64,000 nt of DNA from Uranotaenia lowii (lineage: Eukaryota; Arthropoda; Insecta; Diptera; Culicidae). The position numbers and the translations under genes were made by a program. The notes under the pieces were generated by a model that had not been told where the DNA came from, made no database searches, and saw nothing but the letters and a program-made list of their open reading frames with translations. Shown here piece after piece: positions 23,201-36,900 of the stretch (the first letter of the stretch is position 1; each line of letters begins with the position of its first letter). The stretch spans positions 21,426,002 through 21,490,001 of the forward strand of contig NC_073693.1 of NCBI RefSeq assembly GCF_029784155.1. Reading direction: 5' to 3'.

Positions 23201-25880
23201 AATGACAAAATGACAAAAATGACAAAAATGACAAAAATGACAAAAATGACAAAAATGACAAAAATGACAAAAATGACAAAAATGACAAAAATGACAAAAA
23301 TGACAAAAATGACAAAAATGACAAAAATGACAAAATTGACAAAAATGACAAAAATGACAAAAATGACAAAAATGACAAAAATGACAAAAATGACAAAAAA
23401 TGACAAAAATGACAAAAATGAAAAAAATGACAAAAATGACAAAAATGACAAAAATGACAAAAATGACAAAAATGACAAAATGACAAAAATGACAAAAATG
23501 ACAAAAATGACAAAAATGACAAAAATGACAAAAATGACAAAAATGACAAAAATGACAAAATGACAAAAATGACAAAAATGACAAAAATGACAAAAATGAC
23601 AAAAATGACAAAAATGACAAAAATGACAAAAATGACAAAAATGACAAAAATGACAAAAATGACAAAAATGACAAAAATGACAAAAATGACAAAAATGACA
23701 AAAAATGACAAAAATGACAAAAATGACAAAAATGACAAAAATGACAAAATGACAAAAATGACAAAAATGACAAAATTGACAAAATTGACAAAATTGACAA
23801 AATTGACAAAAATGACAAAATTTACAAAAATGACAAAAATGACAAAAATGACAAAAATGACAAAAATGACAAAAATGACAAAAATGACAAAAATGACAAA
23901 AATGACAAAAATGACAAAAATGACAAAAATGACAAAAATGACAAAAATGACAAAAATGACAAAAATGACAAAAATGACAAAAATGACAAAAATGACAAAA
24001 ATGACAAAAATGACAAAAATGACAAAAATGACAAATATGACAAAAATGACAAAAATGACAAAAATGACAAAAATGACAAAAATGACAAAAATGACAAAAA
24101 TGACAAAAATGACAAAAATGACAAAAATGACAAAAATGACAAAAATGACAAAAATGACAAAAATGACAAAAATGACAAAAATGACAAAAATGACAAAAAT
24201 GACAAAAATGACAAAAATGACAAAAATGACAAAAATGACAAAAATGACAAAAATGACAAAAATGACAAAAATGACAAAAATGACAAAAATGACAAAAATG
24301 ACAAAAATGACAAAAATGACAAAAATGACAAAAATGACAAAAATGACAAAAATGACAAATATGACAAAAATGACAAAAATGACAAAATGACAAAAATGAC
24401 AAAAATGACAAAAATGACAAAAATGACAAAAATGACAAAAATGACAAAAATGACAAAAATGACAAAAATGACAAAAATGACAAAAATGACAAAAATGACA
24501 AAAATGACAAATATGACAAAAATGACAAAAATGACAAAAATGACAAAATGACAAAAATGACAAAAATGACAAAAATGACAAAAATGACAAAATTGACAAA
24601 ATTGACAAAATTGACAAAATTGACAAAATTGACAAAATTGACAAAAATGACAAAAATGACAAAATTGACAAAATTGACAAAAATGACAAAATTGACAAAA
24701 ATGACAAAAATGACAAAAATGACAAAAATGACAAAAATGACAAAAATGACAAAAATGACAAAAATGACAAAAATGACAAAAATGACAAAAATGACAAAAA
24801 TGACAAAAATGACAAAAATGACAAAAATGACAAAAATGACAAAAATGACAAAAAATGACAAAAATGACAAAAATGACAAAAATGACAAAAATGACAAAAA
24901 TGACAAAAATGACAAAAATGACAAAATGACAAAAATGACAAAAATGACAAAAATGACAAAAATGACAAAAATGACAAAAATGACAAAAATGACAAAAATG
25001 ACAAAAATGACAAAAATGACAAAAATGACAAAAATGACAAAAATGACAAAAATGACAAAAAATGACAAAAATGACAAAAATGACAAAAATGACAAAAATG
25101 ACAAAAATGACAAAAATGACAAAAATGACAAAAATGACAAAAATGACAAAAATGACAAAAATGACAAAAATGAAAAAAATGACAAAAATGACAAAAATGA
25201 CAAAAATGACAAAAATGACAAAAATGACAAAAATGACAAAAATGACAAAAATGACAAAAATGACAAAAATGACAAAAATGACAAAAATGACAAAAATGAC
25301 AAAAATGACAAAAATGACAAAAATGACAAAAATGACAAAAATGACAAAAATGACAAAAATGACAAAAATGACAAAAATGACAAAAATGACAAAAATGACA
25401 AAAATGACAAAAATGACAAAAATGACAAAAATGACAAAAATGACAAAAATGACAAAAATGACAAAAATGACAAAAATGACAAAAATGACAAAAATGACAA
25501 AATTGACAAAATTGACAAAATTGACAAAATTGACAAAAATGACAAAATTTACAAAAATGACAAAAATGACAAAAATGACAAAAATGACAAAAATGACAAA
25601 AATGACAAAAATGACAAAAATGACAAAAATGACAAAAATGACAAAAATGACAAAAATGACAAAAATGACAAAAATGACAAAAATGACAAAAATGACAAAA
25701 ATGACAAAAATGACAAAAATGACAAAAATGACAAAAATGACAAAAATGACAAAAATGACAAAAATGACAAAAATGACAAAAATGACAAAAATGACAAAAA
25801 TGACAAAAATGGCAAAAATGACAAAAATGACAAAAATGACAAAAATAACAAAAATGACAAAAGTGACAAAAATGACAAAA
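20287..25880. repeat. 9-bp satellite array 1, (TGACAAAAA)n, A-rich on + strand
   Basis: About 5.6 kb of tandem 9-mers. Two main unit types alternate in blocks: TGACAAAAA, and TTGACAAAA (T instead of the fifth A). The T-type fills about 20385-20940 and 22171-22313 and recurs as short runs near 23771, 24591 and 25499. A four-unit block with TTACAAAAA occurs at about 21154-21185. From about 22560 rightward, 8-bp and 10-bp units shift the phase repeatedly. The left edge (20287-20400) and right edge (25800-25880) are visibly more mutated than the interior, as expected for an unequal-exchange array. Long open frames here are artefacts: the 9-mer has a stop in only one of six frames. Confidence 0.97.
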
Positions 25881-26794
25881 CGATTTTTTATATTAGTGAG
25901 AAATAGAGATCCCTCCTGCTTTAGATTTCGATTAGTTTAATTTGTTAAAAAAAATTTTAAGCTGTGTGAGTCAATCAAATTTTGAATTTCACATGTTTCT
26001 TATATATCATTTGAATTCTGGATGATCAATTTGTACTCGGCAATCGGTTTTCTAATACGCAGACGGAAATGTTACACTTGTTTGGGAAAACTGACATTTC
26101 GAATTTCCCATCAGTTCTTGAAGCTACCGCAAGCACCAGCTCAAAATAATTTTCCTTCTCAATTAATTCGAATGGTGAGAACACTTCCCGGTATTGCTTT
26201 CCACGATTAGTCAAAAATGCTCAGCTTATATCAATCTCAGACATGCATGCCCAGGGCCGGTCAAATTCCTCCCTTCCATCTGCTTCACAGGCCAATGTTT
26301 GCCAATCTTTTAATTCCCTTAAAACATCGCGCTCATTCATTCGATGGTTGTTCTGGCGTTCCGTTCACCCCCGGTTAGAAGTTTCGGGGATTGGCATAAT
26401 TATTCCAGGTTCCCGTTGTTGCTGCTCCATTCTCACCGAACGACAGTGAGCTTCAATTTTTACACCGAGTCAGTCCCCGATTGAAGGGAGACCGTTTTTA
26501 TTAAGCGATTAAAAACCACCCTCCTGGTTCCTTCGGTGGTCGTCGGCGATGGTGACAATTATTGTTTTGATCTGAACTTCGTCATTCCGCCTCAAACACG
26601 TTTTTCCACCTCCTCACTTTGTAAATGCTTCGATTCCAGCCTAAGTGTTCCTTTATCGAGCTTCAACGAGGGTGAATTTTTCCTGTGAGAATGCGATTCA
26701 CTTCTCTAGGGAATCGACTCGAGAAATTTTCTCAGAAAATTCGTGTGAAAGAAAATTTTCTAACTGTTAAATTGAACATCCAGAAACTGCTTAC

Positions 26795-26802
26795 AAAAAA
26801 AA
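26795..26802 (-). terminator. Pol III T-run terminator of tRNA-Tyr
   Basis: Eight consecutive A on the + strand give eight T on the tRNA strand, starting four bases beyond the 3' end of tRNA-Tyr. This is the usual RNA polymerase III stop. Confidence 0.8.
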
Positions 26803-26806
26803 TCCA

Positions 26807-26937
26807 TCCTTCGAACCGGATTTGAACCAGTGACCTATGGATTACTACTTTTGATAAGTGATAGGTCAAATTCTAGTAGAATTTGTCCGCTTATCTGCTT
26901 CTACAGTCCACCGCTCTACCAACTGAGCTATCGAAGG
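26807..26937 (-). tRNA. tRNA-Tyr(GTA) with a 58-nt intron
   Basis: On the minus strand the gene begins CCTTCGATAGCTCAGTTGG and ends GGTTCAAATCCGG, TCGAAGG plus discriminator A. Acceptor CCTTCGA pairs with TCGAAGG. The D arm GCTC/GAGC, anticodon stem GTGGA/TCCAT and T arm are all intact. The loop CTGTA-G holds anticodon GTA at the 5' exon end. The 5' exon is 26937-26901 (37 nt) and the 3' exon 26842-26807 (36 nt). The intron 26900-26843 sits between positions 37 and 38, the canonical site, as is usual for eukaryotic tRNA-Tyr genes. A and B boxes are intact and a T-run follows, so the gene should be functional. Confidence 0.95.
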
Positions 26938-27953
26938 TTGTTAGATGGGTTATTTTCCGCAGGCATCGACCGACGTCTGAGTGATTCACTAAAAATAAAA
27001 TAATAAGCAGTGGAAGACAAAAGCGAGAATAAAGCGATGATAGCGTCGGTGTTTATAAATAGTCACACAGTTTACTGATAATATAATTGATATATTCCGT
27101 AGCATCTTCCCCACGCCGTAGAAAATAAGAAACCAACTAAATCAGGAAACACAACTTTTGTGTTATTTATGACTTGTCATTTTCCGAAAGCAACAAGCTC
27201 TCACGCTGCATTTTCGATTTGCTTCAATTTGCACTTGACATTCCCGACTGCCAATGATTTTTAAATTATGCTCGACAAATTTGCAACAAATCACTTCCAA
27301 TGGGTTTGTCCACAGGAAATGAAACATGCCCATCTCGAGAAGTAGTTTTTTGGGGAACAAATCTGGTCCAATTTTGCACCGAACAAAATGCTGAACTTGA
27401 AACGACTGAAAAAAATAACGAGCAAAATAAAAACAATTTCAAACTGGTCAGATTTTTGCTTCGGGAAAGAGCAGCTAATTGCTTCGTTTTGAAAACTGCA
27501 CCAACCTCGTGTGTCCCATAAATTAATATAAGTTGATGTTGTTCAATTAATACACCCTGAGATTGAGAAAAGTAAACCGGCTCCAAGCCGAGATTGCTGC
27601 CAATATAATATGTAGGTATACACTACACACAAACGTGAGAGAGGAAAAATGATGAAAATTAAAAACTAAAATGCTTCTTCATTGGTTTTCTCTTCGAAAG
27701 CATTTCTTTGGGACGAAATGGTGAAAGTCGAACATTTTCCCAACGAAATTAAGGATATTCTCATGTTGTAATTACACATAAACGGTTGTCGATTTGCTTT
27801 CATCCTTCAAAATTTCGGTCTTAATTAGAGTTGTTTATTAACTGTAAACCTTAATTGGAAGATTTAAGGAGAAATTCATTCGAGTTTAATTTGTCGTTAA
27901 TGTATTTGCTGTAGTTTTAAAACTTTTATCAATTTTTCCTTTTATCATTAAGG

Positions 27954-30900
27954 TAATTTTTGTAAATTTATGCAACTTTTGCCATTTTTGCCAGTTTTGT
28001 CAATTCTGACATATTCCTCATTTTTGCCATTTTTCTCATTTTTCTCATTTTTCTCATTATTGTCAATTTTGTAAATTTTGTCAATTTTGTCATTTTTGTC
28101 ATTTTTGCCATTTTTGTATTTTTTGTCATTTTTGTCATTTTTGTCATTTTTGTCATTTTTGTCATTTTTGTCATTTTTGTCATTTTTGTCATTTTTGTCA
28201 TTTTTGTCATTTTTGTCATTTTTGTCATTTTTGTCATTTTTGTCATTTTTGTCATTTTTGTCATTTTTGTCATTTTTGTCATTTTTGTCATTTTTGTCAT
28301 TTTTGTCATTTTTGTCATTTTTGTCATTTTTGTCATTTTTGTCATGTTTGTCATTTTTGTCATTTTTGTCATTTTTGTCATTTTTGTCATTTTTGTCATT
28401 TTTGTCATTTTTGTCATTTTTGTCATTTTTGTCATTTTTGTCATTTTTTCATTTTTGTCATTTTTGTCATTTTGGTCATTTTTGTCATTTTTGTCATTTT
28501 TGTCATTTTTGTCATTTTTGTCATTTTTGTCATTTTTGTCATTTTTGTCAATTTGGTCATTTTTGTCATTTTTGTCATTTTTGTCATTTTTGTCATTTTT
28601 GTCATTTTTGTCATTTTTGTCATTTTTGTCATTTTTGTCATTTTTGTCATTTTTGTCAATTTGGTCATTTTTGTCATTTTTGTCATTTTTGTCATTTTTG
28701 TCATTTTTGTCATTTTTGTCATTTTTGTCATTTTTGTCATTTTTGTCATTTTTGTCATTTTTGTCATTTTTGTCATTTTTGTCATTTTTGTCATTTTTGT
28801 CATTTTTGTCATTTTTGTCATTTTTGTCATTTTTGTCATTTTTGTCATTTTTGTCATTTTTGTCATTTTTGTCATTTTTGTCATTTTTGTCATTTTTGTC
28901 ATTTTTGTCATTTTTGTCATTTTTGTCATTTTTGTCATTTTTGTCATTTTTGTCATTTTTGTCATTTTTGTCATTTTTGTCATTTTTGTCATTTTTGTCA
29001 TTTTTGTCATTTTTGTCATTTTTGTCATTTTTGTCATTTTTGTCATTTTTGTCATTTTTGTCATTTTTGTCATTTTTGTCATTTTTGTCATTTTTGTCAT
29101 TTTTGTCATTTTTGTCATTTTTGTCATTTTTGTCATTTTTGTCATTTTTGTCATTTTTGTCATTTTTGTCATTTTTGTCATTTTTGTCATTTTTGTCATT
29201 TTTGTCATTTTTGTCATTTTTGTCATTTTTGTCATTTTTGTCATTTTTGTCATTTTTGTCATTTTTGTCATTTTTGTCATTTTTGTCATTTTTGTCATTT
29301 TTGTCATTTTTGTCATTTTTGTCATTTTTGTCATTTTTGTCATTTTTGTCATTTTTGTCATTTTTGTCATTTTTGTCATTTTTGTCATTTTTGTCATTTT
29401 TGTCATTTTTGTCATTTTTGTCATTTTTGTCATTTTTGTCATTTTTGTCATTTTTGTCATTTTTGTCATTTTTGTCATTTTTGTCATTTTTGTCATTTTT
29501 GTCATTTTTGTCATTTTTGTCATTTTTGTCATTTTTGTCATTTTTGTCATTTTTGTCATTTTTGTCATTTTTGTCATTTTTGTCATTTTTGTCATTTTTG
29601 TCATTTTTGTCATTTTTGTCATTTTTGTCATTTTTGTCATTTTTGTCATTTTTGTCATTTTTGTCATTTTTGTCATTTTTGTCATTTTTGTCATTTTTGT
29701 CATTTTTGTCATTTTTGTCATTTTTGTCATTTTTGTCATTTTTGTCATTTTTGTCATTTTTGTCATTTTTGTCATTTTTGTCATTTTTGTCATTTTTGTC
29801 ATTTTTGTCATTTTTGTCATTTTTGTCATTTTTGTCATTTTTGTCATTTTTGTCATTTTTGTCATTTTTGTCATTTTTGTCATTTTTGTCATTTTTGTCA
29901 TTTTTGTCATTTTTGTCATTTTTGTCATTTTTGTCATTTTTGTCATTTTTGTCATTTTTGTCATTTTTGTCATTTTTGTCATTTTTGTCATTTTTGTCAT
30001 TTTTGTCATTTTTGTCATTTTTGTCATTTTTGTCATTTTTGTCATTTTTGTCATTTTTGTCATTTTTGTCATTTTTGTCATTTTTGTCATTTTTGTCATT
30101 TTTGTCATTTTTGTCATTTTTGTCATTTTTGTCATTTTTGTCATTTTTGTCATTTTTGTCATTTTTGTCATTTTTGTCATTTTTGTCATTTTTGTCATTT
30201 TTGTCATTTTTGTCATTTTTGTCATTTTTGTCATTTTTGTCATTTTTGTCATTTTTGTCATTTTTGTCATTTTTGTCATTTTTGTCATTTTTGTCATTTT
30301 TGTCATTTTTGTCATTTTTGTCATTTTTGTCATTTTTGTCATTTTTGTCATTTTTGTCATTTTTGTCATTTTTGTCATTTTTGTCATTTTTGTCATTTTT
30401 GTCATTTTTGTCATTTTTGTCATTTTTGTCATTTTTGTCATTTTTGTCATTTTTGTCATTTTTGTCATTTTTGTCATTTTTGTCATTTTTGTCATTTTTG
30501 TCATTTTTGTCATTTTTGTCATTTTTGTCATTTTTGTCATTTTTGTCATTTTTGTCATTTTTGTCATTTTTGTCATTTTTGTCATTTTTGTCATTTTTGT
30601 CATTTTTGTCATTTTTGTCATTTTTGTCATTTTTGTCATTTTTGTCATTTTTGTCATTTTTGTCATTTTTGTCATTTTTGTCATTTTTGTCATTTTTGTC
30701 ATTTTTGTCATTTTTGTCATTTTTGTCATTTTTGTCATTTTTGTCATTTTTGTCATTTTTGTCATTTTTGTCATTTTTGTCATTTTTGTCATTTTTGTCA
30801 TTTTTGTCATTTTTGTCATTTTTGTCATTTTTGTCATTTTTGTCATTTTTGTCATTTTTGTCATTTTTGTCATTTTTGTCATTTTTGTCATTTTTGTCAT

Positions 30901-33900
30901 TTTTGTCATTTTTGTCATTTTTGTCATTTTTGTCATTTTTGTCATTTTTGTCATTTTTGTCATTTTTGTCATTTTTGTCATTTTTGTCATTTTTGTCATT
31001 TTTGTCATTTTTGTCATTTTTGTCATTTTTGTCATTTTTGTCATTTTTGTCATTTTTGTCATTTTTGTCATTTTTGTCATTTTTGTCATTTTTGTCATTT
31101 TTGTCATTTTTGTCATTTTTGTCATTTTTGTCATTTTTGTCATTTTTGTCATTTTTGTCATTTTTGTCATTTTTGTCATTTTTGTCATTTTTGTCATTTT
31201 TGTCATTTTTGTCATTTTTGTCATTTTTGTCATTTTTGTCATTTTTGTCATTTTTGTCATTTTTGTCATTTTTGTCATTTTTGTCATTTTTGTCATTTTT
31301 GTCATTTTTGTCATTTTTGTCATTTTTGTCATTTTTGTCATTTTTGTCATTTTTGTCATTTTTGTCATTTTTGTCATTTTTGTCATTTTTGTCATTTTTG
31401 TCATTTTTGTCATTTTTGTCATTTTTGTCATTTTTGTCATTTTTGTCATTTTTGTCATTTTTGTCATTTTTGTCATTTTTGTCATTTTTGTCATTTTTGT
31501 CATTTTTGTCATTTTTGTCATTTTTGTCATTTTTGTCATTTTTGTCATTTTTGTCATTTTTGTCATTTTTGTCATTTTTGTCATTTTTGTCATTTTTGTC
31601 ATTTTTGTCATTTTTGTCATTTTTGTCATTTTTGTCATTTTTGTCATTTTTGTCATTTTTGTCATTTTTGTCATTTTTGTCATTTTTGTCATTTTTGTCA
31701 TTTTTGTCATTTTTGTCATTTTTGTCATTTTTGTCATTTTTGTCATTTTTGTCATTTTTGTCATTTTTGTCATTTTTGTCATTTTTGTCATTTTTGTCAT
31801 TTTTGTCATTTTTGTCATTTTTGTCATTTTTGTCATTTTTGTCATTTTTGTCATTTTTGTCATTTTTGTCATTTTTGTCATTTTTGTCATTTTTGTCATT
31901 TTTGTCATTTTTGTCATTTTTGTCATTTTTGTCATTTTTGTCATTTTTGTCATTTTTGTCATTTTTGTCATTTTTGTCATTTTTGTCATTTTTGTCATTT
32001 TTGTCATTTTTGTCATTTTTGTCATTTTTGTCATTTTTGTCATTTTTGTCATTTTTGTCATTTTTGTCATTTTTGTCATTTTTGTCATTTTTGTCATTTT
32101 TGTCATTTTTGTCATTTTTGTCATTTTTGTCATTTTTGTCATTTTTGTCATTTTTGTCATTTTTGTCATTTTTGTCATTTTTGTCATTTTTGTCATTTTT
32201 GTCATTTTTGTCATTTTTGTCATTTTTGTCATTTTTGTCATTTTTGTCATTTTTGTCATTTTTGTCATTTTTGTCATTTTTGTCATTTTTGTCATTTTTG
32301 TCATTTTTGTCATTTTTGTCATTTTTGTCATTTTTGTCATTTTTGTCATTTTTGTCATTTTTGTCATTTTTGTCATTTTTGTCATTTTTGTCATTTTTGT
32401 CATTTTTGTCATTTTTGTCATTTTTGTCATTTTTGTCATTTTTGTCATTTTTGTCATTTTTGTCATTTTTGTCATTTTTGTCATTTTTGTCATTTTTGTC
32501 ATTTTTGTCATTTTTGTCATTTTTGTCATTTTTGTCATTTTTGTCATTTTTGTCATTTTTGTCATTTTTGTCATTTTTGTCATTTTTGTCATTTTTGTCA
32601 TTTTTGTCATTTTTGTCATTTTTGTCATTTTTGTCATTTTTGTCATTTTTGTCATTTTTGTCATTTTTGTCATTTTTGTCATTTTTGTCATTTTTGTCAT
32701 TTTTGTCATTTTTGTCATTTTTGTCATTTTTGTCATTTTTGTCATTTTTGTCATTTTTGTCATTTTTGTCATTTTTGTCATTTTTGTCATTTTTGTCATT
32801 TTTGTCATTTTTGTCATTTTTGTCATTTTTGTCATTTTTGTCATTTTTGTCATTTTTGTCATTTTTGTCATTTTTGTCATTTTTGTCATTTTTGTCATTT
32901 TTGTCATTTTTGTCATTTTTGTCATTTTTGTCATTTTTGTCATTTTTGTCATTTTTGTCATTTTTGTCATTTTTGTCATTTTTGTCATTTTTGTCATTTT
33001 TGTCATTTTTGTCATTTTTGTCATTTTTGTCATTTTTGTCATTTTTGTCATTTTTGTCATTTTTGTCATTTTTGTCATTTTTGTCATTTTTGTCATTTTT
33101 GTCATTTTTGTCATTTTTGTCATTTTTGTCATTTTTGTCATTTTTGTCATTTTTGTCATTTTTGTCATTTTTGTCATTTTTGTCATTTTTGTCATTTTTG
33201 TCATTTTTGTCATTTTTGTCATTTTTGTCATTTTTGTCATTTTTGTCATTTTTGTCATTTTTGTCATTTTTGTCATTTTTGTCATTTTTGTCATTTTTGT
33301 CATTTTTGTCATTTTTGTCATTTTTGTCATTTTTGTCATTTTTGTCATTTTTGTCATTTTTGTCATTTTTGTCATTTTTGTCATTTTTGTCATTTTTGTC
33401 ATTTTTGTCATTTTTGTCATTTTTGTCATTTTTGTCATTTTTGTCATTTTTGTCATTTTTGTCATTTTTGTCATTTTTGTCATTTTTGTCATTTTTGTCA
33501 TTTTTGTCATTTTTGTCATTTTTGTCATTTTTGTCATTTTTGTCATTTTTGTCATTTTTGTCATTTTTGTCATTTTTGTCATTTTTGTCATTTTTGTCAT
33601 TTTTGTCATTTTTGTCATTTTTGTCATTTTTGTCATTTTTGTCATTTTTGTCATTTTTGTCATTTTTGTCATTTTTGTCATTTTTGTCATTTTTGTCATT
33701 TTTGTCATTTTTGTCATTTTTGTCATTTTTGTCATTTTTGTCATTTTTGTCATTTTTGTCATTTTTGTCATTTTTGTCATTTTTGTCATTTTTGTCATTT
33801 TTGTCATTTTTGTCATTTTTGTCATTTTTGTCATTTTTGTCATTTTTGTCATTTTTGTCATTTTTGTCATTTTTGTCATTTTTGTCATTTTTGTCATTTT

Positions 33901-36900
33901 TGTCATTTTTGTCATTTTTGTCATTTTTGTCATTTTTGTCATTTTTGTCATTTTTGTCATTTTTGTCATTTTTGTCATTTTTGTCATTTTTGTCATTTTT
34001 GTCATTTTTGTCATTTTTGTCATTTTTGTCATTTTTGTCATTTTTGTCATTTTTGTCATTTTTGTCATTTTTGTCATTTTTGTCATTTTTGTCATTTTTG
34101 TCATTTTTGTCATTTTTGTCATTTTTGTCATTTTTGTCATTTTTGTCATTTTTGTCATTTTTGTCATTTTTGTCATTTTTGTCATTTTTGTCATTTTTGT
34201 CATTTTTGTCATTTTTGTCATTTTTGTCATTTTTGTCATTTTTGTCATTTTTGTCATTTTTGTCATTTTTGTCATTTTTGTCATTTTTGTCATTTTTGTC
34301 ATTTTTGTCATTTTTGTCATTTTTGTCATTTTTGTCATTTTTGTCATTTTTGTCATTTTTGTCATTTTTGTCATTTTTGTCATTTTTGTCATTTTTGTCA
34401 TTTTTGTCATTTTTGTCATTTTTGTCATTTTTGTCATTTTTGTCATTTTTGTCATTTTTGTCATTTTTGTCATTTTTGTCATTTTTGTCATTTTTGTCAT
34501 TTTTGTCATTTTTGTCATTTTTGTCATTTTTGTCATTTTTGTCATTTTTGTCATTTTTGTCATTTTTGTCATTTTTGTCATTTTTGTCATTTTTGTCATT
34601 TTTGTCATTTTTGTCATTTTTGTCATTTTTGTCATTTTTGTCATTTTTGTCATTTTTGTCATTTTTGTCATTTTTGTCATTTTTGTCATTTTTGTCATTT
34701 TTGTCATTTTTGTCATTTTTGTCATTTTTGTCATTTTTGTCATTTTTGTCATTTTTGTCATTTTTGTCATTTTTGTCATTTTTGTCATTTTTGTCATTTT
34801 TGTCATTTTTGTCATTTTTGTCATTTTTGTCATTTTTGTCATTTTTGTCATTTTTGTCATTTTTGTCATTTTTGTCATTTTTGTCATTTTTGTCATTTTT
34901 GTCATTTTTGTCATTTTTGTCATTTTTGTCATTTTTGTCATTTTTGTCATTTTTGTCATTTTTGTCATTTTTGTCATTTTTGTCATTTTTGTCATTTTTG
35001 TCATTTTTGTCATTTTTGTCATTTTTGTCATTTTTGTCATTTTTGTCATTTTTGTCATTTTTGTCATTTTTGTCATTTTTGTCATTTTTGTCATTTTTGT
35101 CATTTTTGTCATTTTTGTCATTTTTGTCATTTTTGTCATTTTTGTCATTTTTGTCATTTTTGTCATTTTTGTCATTTTTGTCATTTTTGTCATTTTTGTC
35201 ATTTTTGTCATTTTTGTCATTTTTGTCATTTTTGTCATTTTTGTCATTTTTGTCATTTTTGTCATTTTTGTCATTTTTGTCATTTTTGTCATTTTTGTCA
35301 TTTTTGTCATTTTTGTCATTTTTGTCATTTTTGTCATTTTTGTCATTTTTGTCATTTTTGTCATTTTTGTCATTTTTGTCATTTTTGTCATTTTTGTCAT
35401 TTTTGTCATTTTTGTCATTTTTGTCATTTTTGTCATTTTTGTCATTTTTGTCATTTTTGTCATTTTTGTCATTTTTGTCATTTTTGTCATTTTTGTCATT
35501 TTTGTCATTTTTGTCATTTTTGTCATTTTTGTCATTTTTGTCATTTTTGTCATTTTTGTCATTTTTGTCATTTTTGTCATTTTTGTCATTTTTGTCATTT
35601 TTGTCATTTTTGTCATTTTTGTCATTTTTGTCATTTTTGTCATTTTTGTCATTTTTGTCATTTTTGTCATTTTTGTCATTTTTGTCATTTTTGTCATTTT
35701 TGTCATTTTTGTCATTTTTGTCATTTTTGTCATTTTTGTCATTTTTGTCATTTTTGTCATTTTTGTCATTTTTGTCATTTTTGTCATTTTTGTCATTTTT
35801 GTCATTTTTGTCATTTTTGTCATTTTTGTCATTTTTGTCATTTTTGTCATTTTTGTCATTTTTGTCATTTTTGTCATTTTTGTCATTTTTGTCATTTTTG
35901 TCATTTTTGTCATTTTTGTCATTTTTGTCATTTTTGTCATTTTTGTCATTTTTGTCATTTTTGTCATTTTTGTCATTTTTGTCATTTTTGTCATTTTTGT
36001 CATTTTTGTCATTTTTGTCATTTTTGTCATTTTTGTCATTTTTGTCATTTTTGTCATTTTTGTCATTTTTGTCATTTTTGTCATTTTTGTCATTTTTGTC
36101 ATTTTTGTCATTTTTGTCATTTTTGTCATTTTTGTCATTTTTGTCATTTTTGTCATTTTTGTCATTTTTGTCATTTTTGTCATTTTTGTCATTTTTGTCA
36201 TTTTTGTCATTTTTGTCATTTTTGTCATTTTTGTCATTTTTGTCATTTTTGTCATTTTTGTCATTTTTGTCATTTTTGTCATTTTTGTCATTTTTGTCAT
36301 TTTTGTCATTTTTGTCATTTTTGTCATTTTTGTCATTTTTGTCATTTTTGTCATTTTTGTCATTTTTGTCATTTTTGTCATTTTTGTCATTTTTGTCATT
36401 TTTGTCATTTTTGTCATTTTTGTCATTTTTGTCATTTTTGTCATTTTTGTCATTTTTGTCATTTTTGTCATTTTTGTCATTTTTGTCATTTTTGTCATTT
36501 TTGTCATTTTTGTCATTTTTGTCATTTTTGTCATTTTTGTCATTTTTGTCATTTTTGTCATTTTTGTCATTTTTGTCATTTTTGTCATTTTTGTCATTTT
36601 TGTCATTTTTGTCATTTTTGTCATTTTTGTCATTTTTGTCATTTTTGTCATTTTTGTCATTTTTGTCATTTTTGTCATTTTTGTCATTTTTGTCATTTTT
36701 GTCATTTTTGTCATTTTTGTCATTTTTGTCATTTTTGTCATTTTTGTCATTTTTGTCATTTTTGTCATTTTTGTCATTTTTGTCATTTTTGTCATTTTTG
36801 TCATTTTTGTCATTTTTGTCATTTTTGTCATTTTTGTCATTTTTGTCATTTTTGTCATTTTTGTCATTTTTGTCATTTTTGTCATTTTTGTCATTTTTGT

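Larger units (their letters stand above)
25881..27953. other. 2.1-kb non-satellite island between inverted satellite arrays
   Basis: Non-repetitive DNA separates the TGACAAAAA array on the left from the TTTTTGTCA array on the right. The only gene seen is tRNA-Tyr on the minus strand (26807-26937). Short open frames at 26022-26449 and 27163-27586 overlap on both strands and show no domain. From about 27900 the sequence becomes T-rich and grades into array 2. Confidence 0.6.

Noticed and set aside
20226..25940. Poly-TKM, KND, KID and FLS proteins in array 1
   Set aside because: Same satellite artefact; no non-repeat domain, start context or splice structure.
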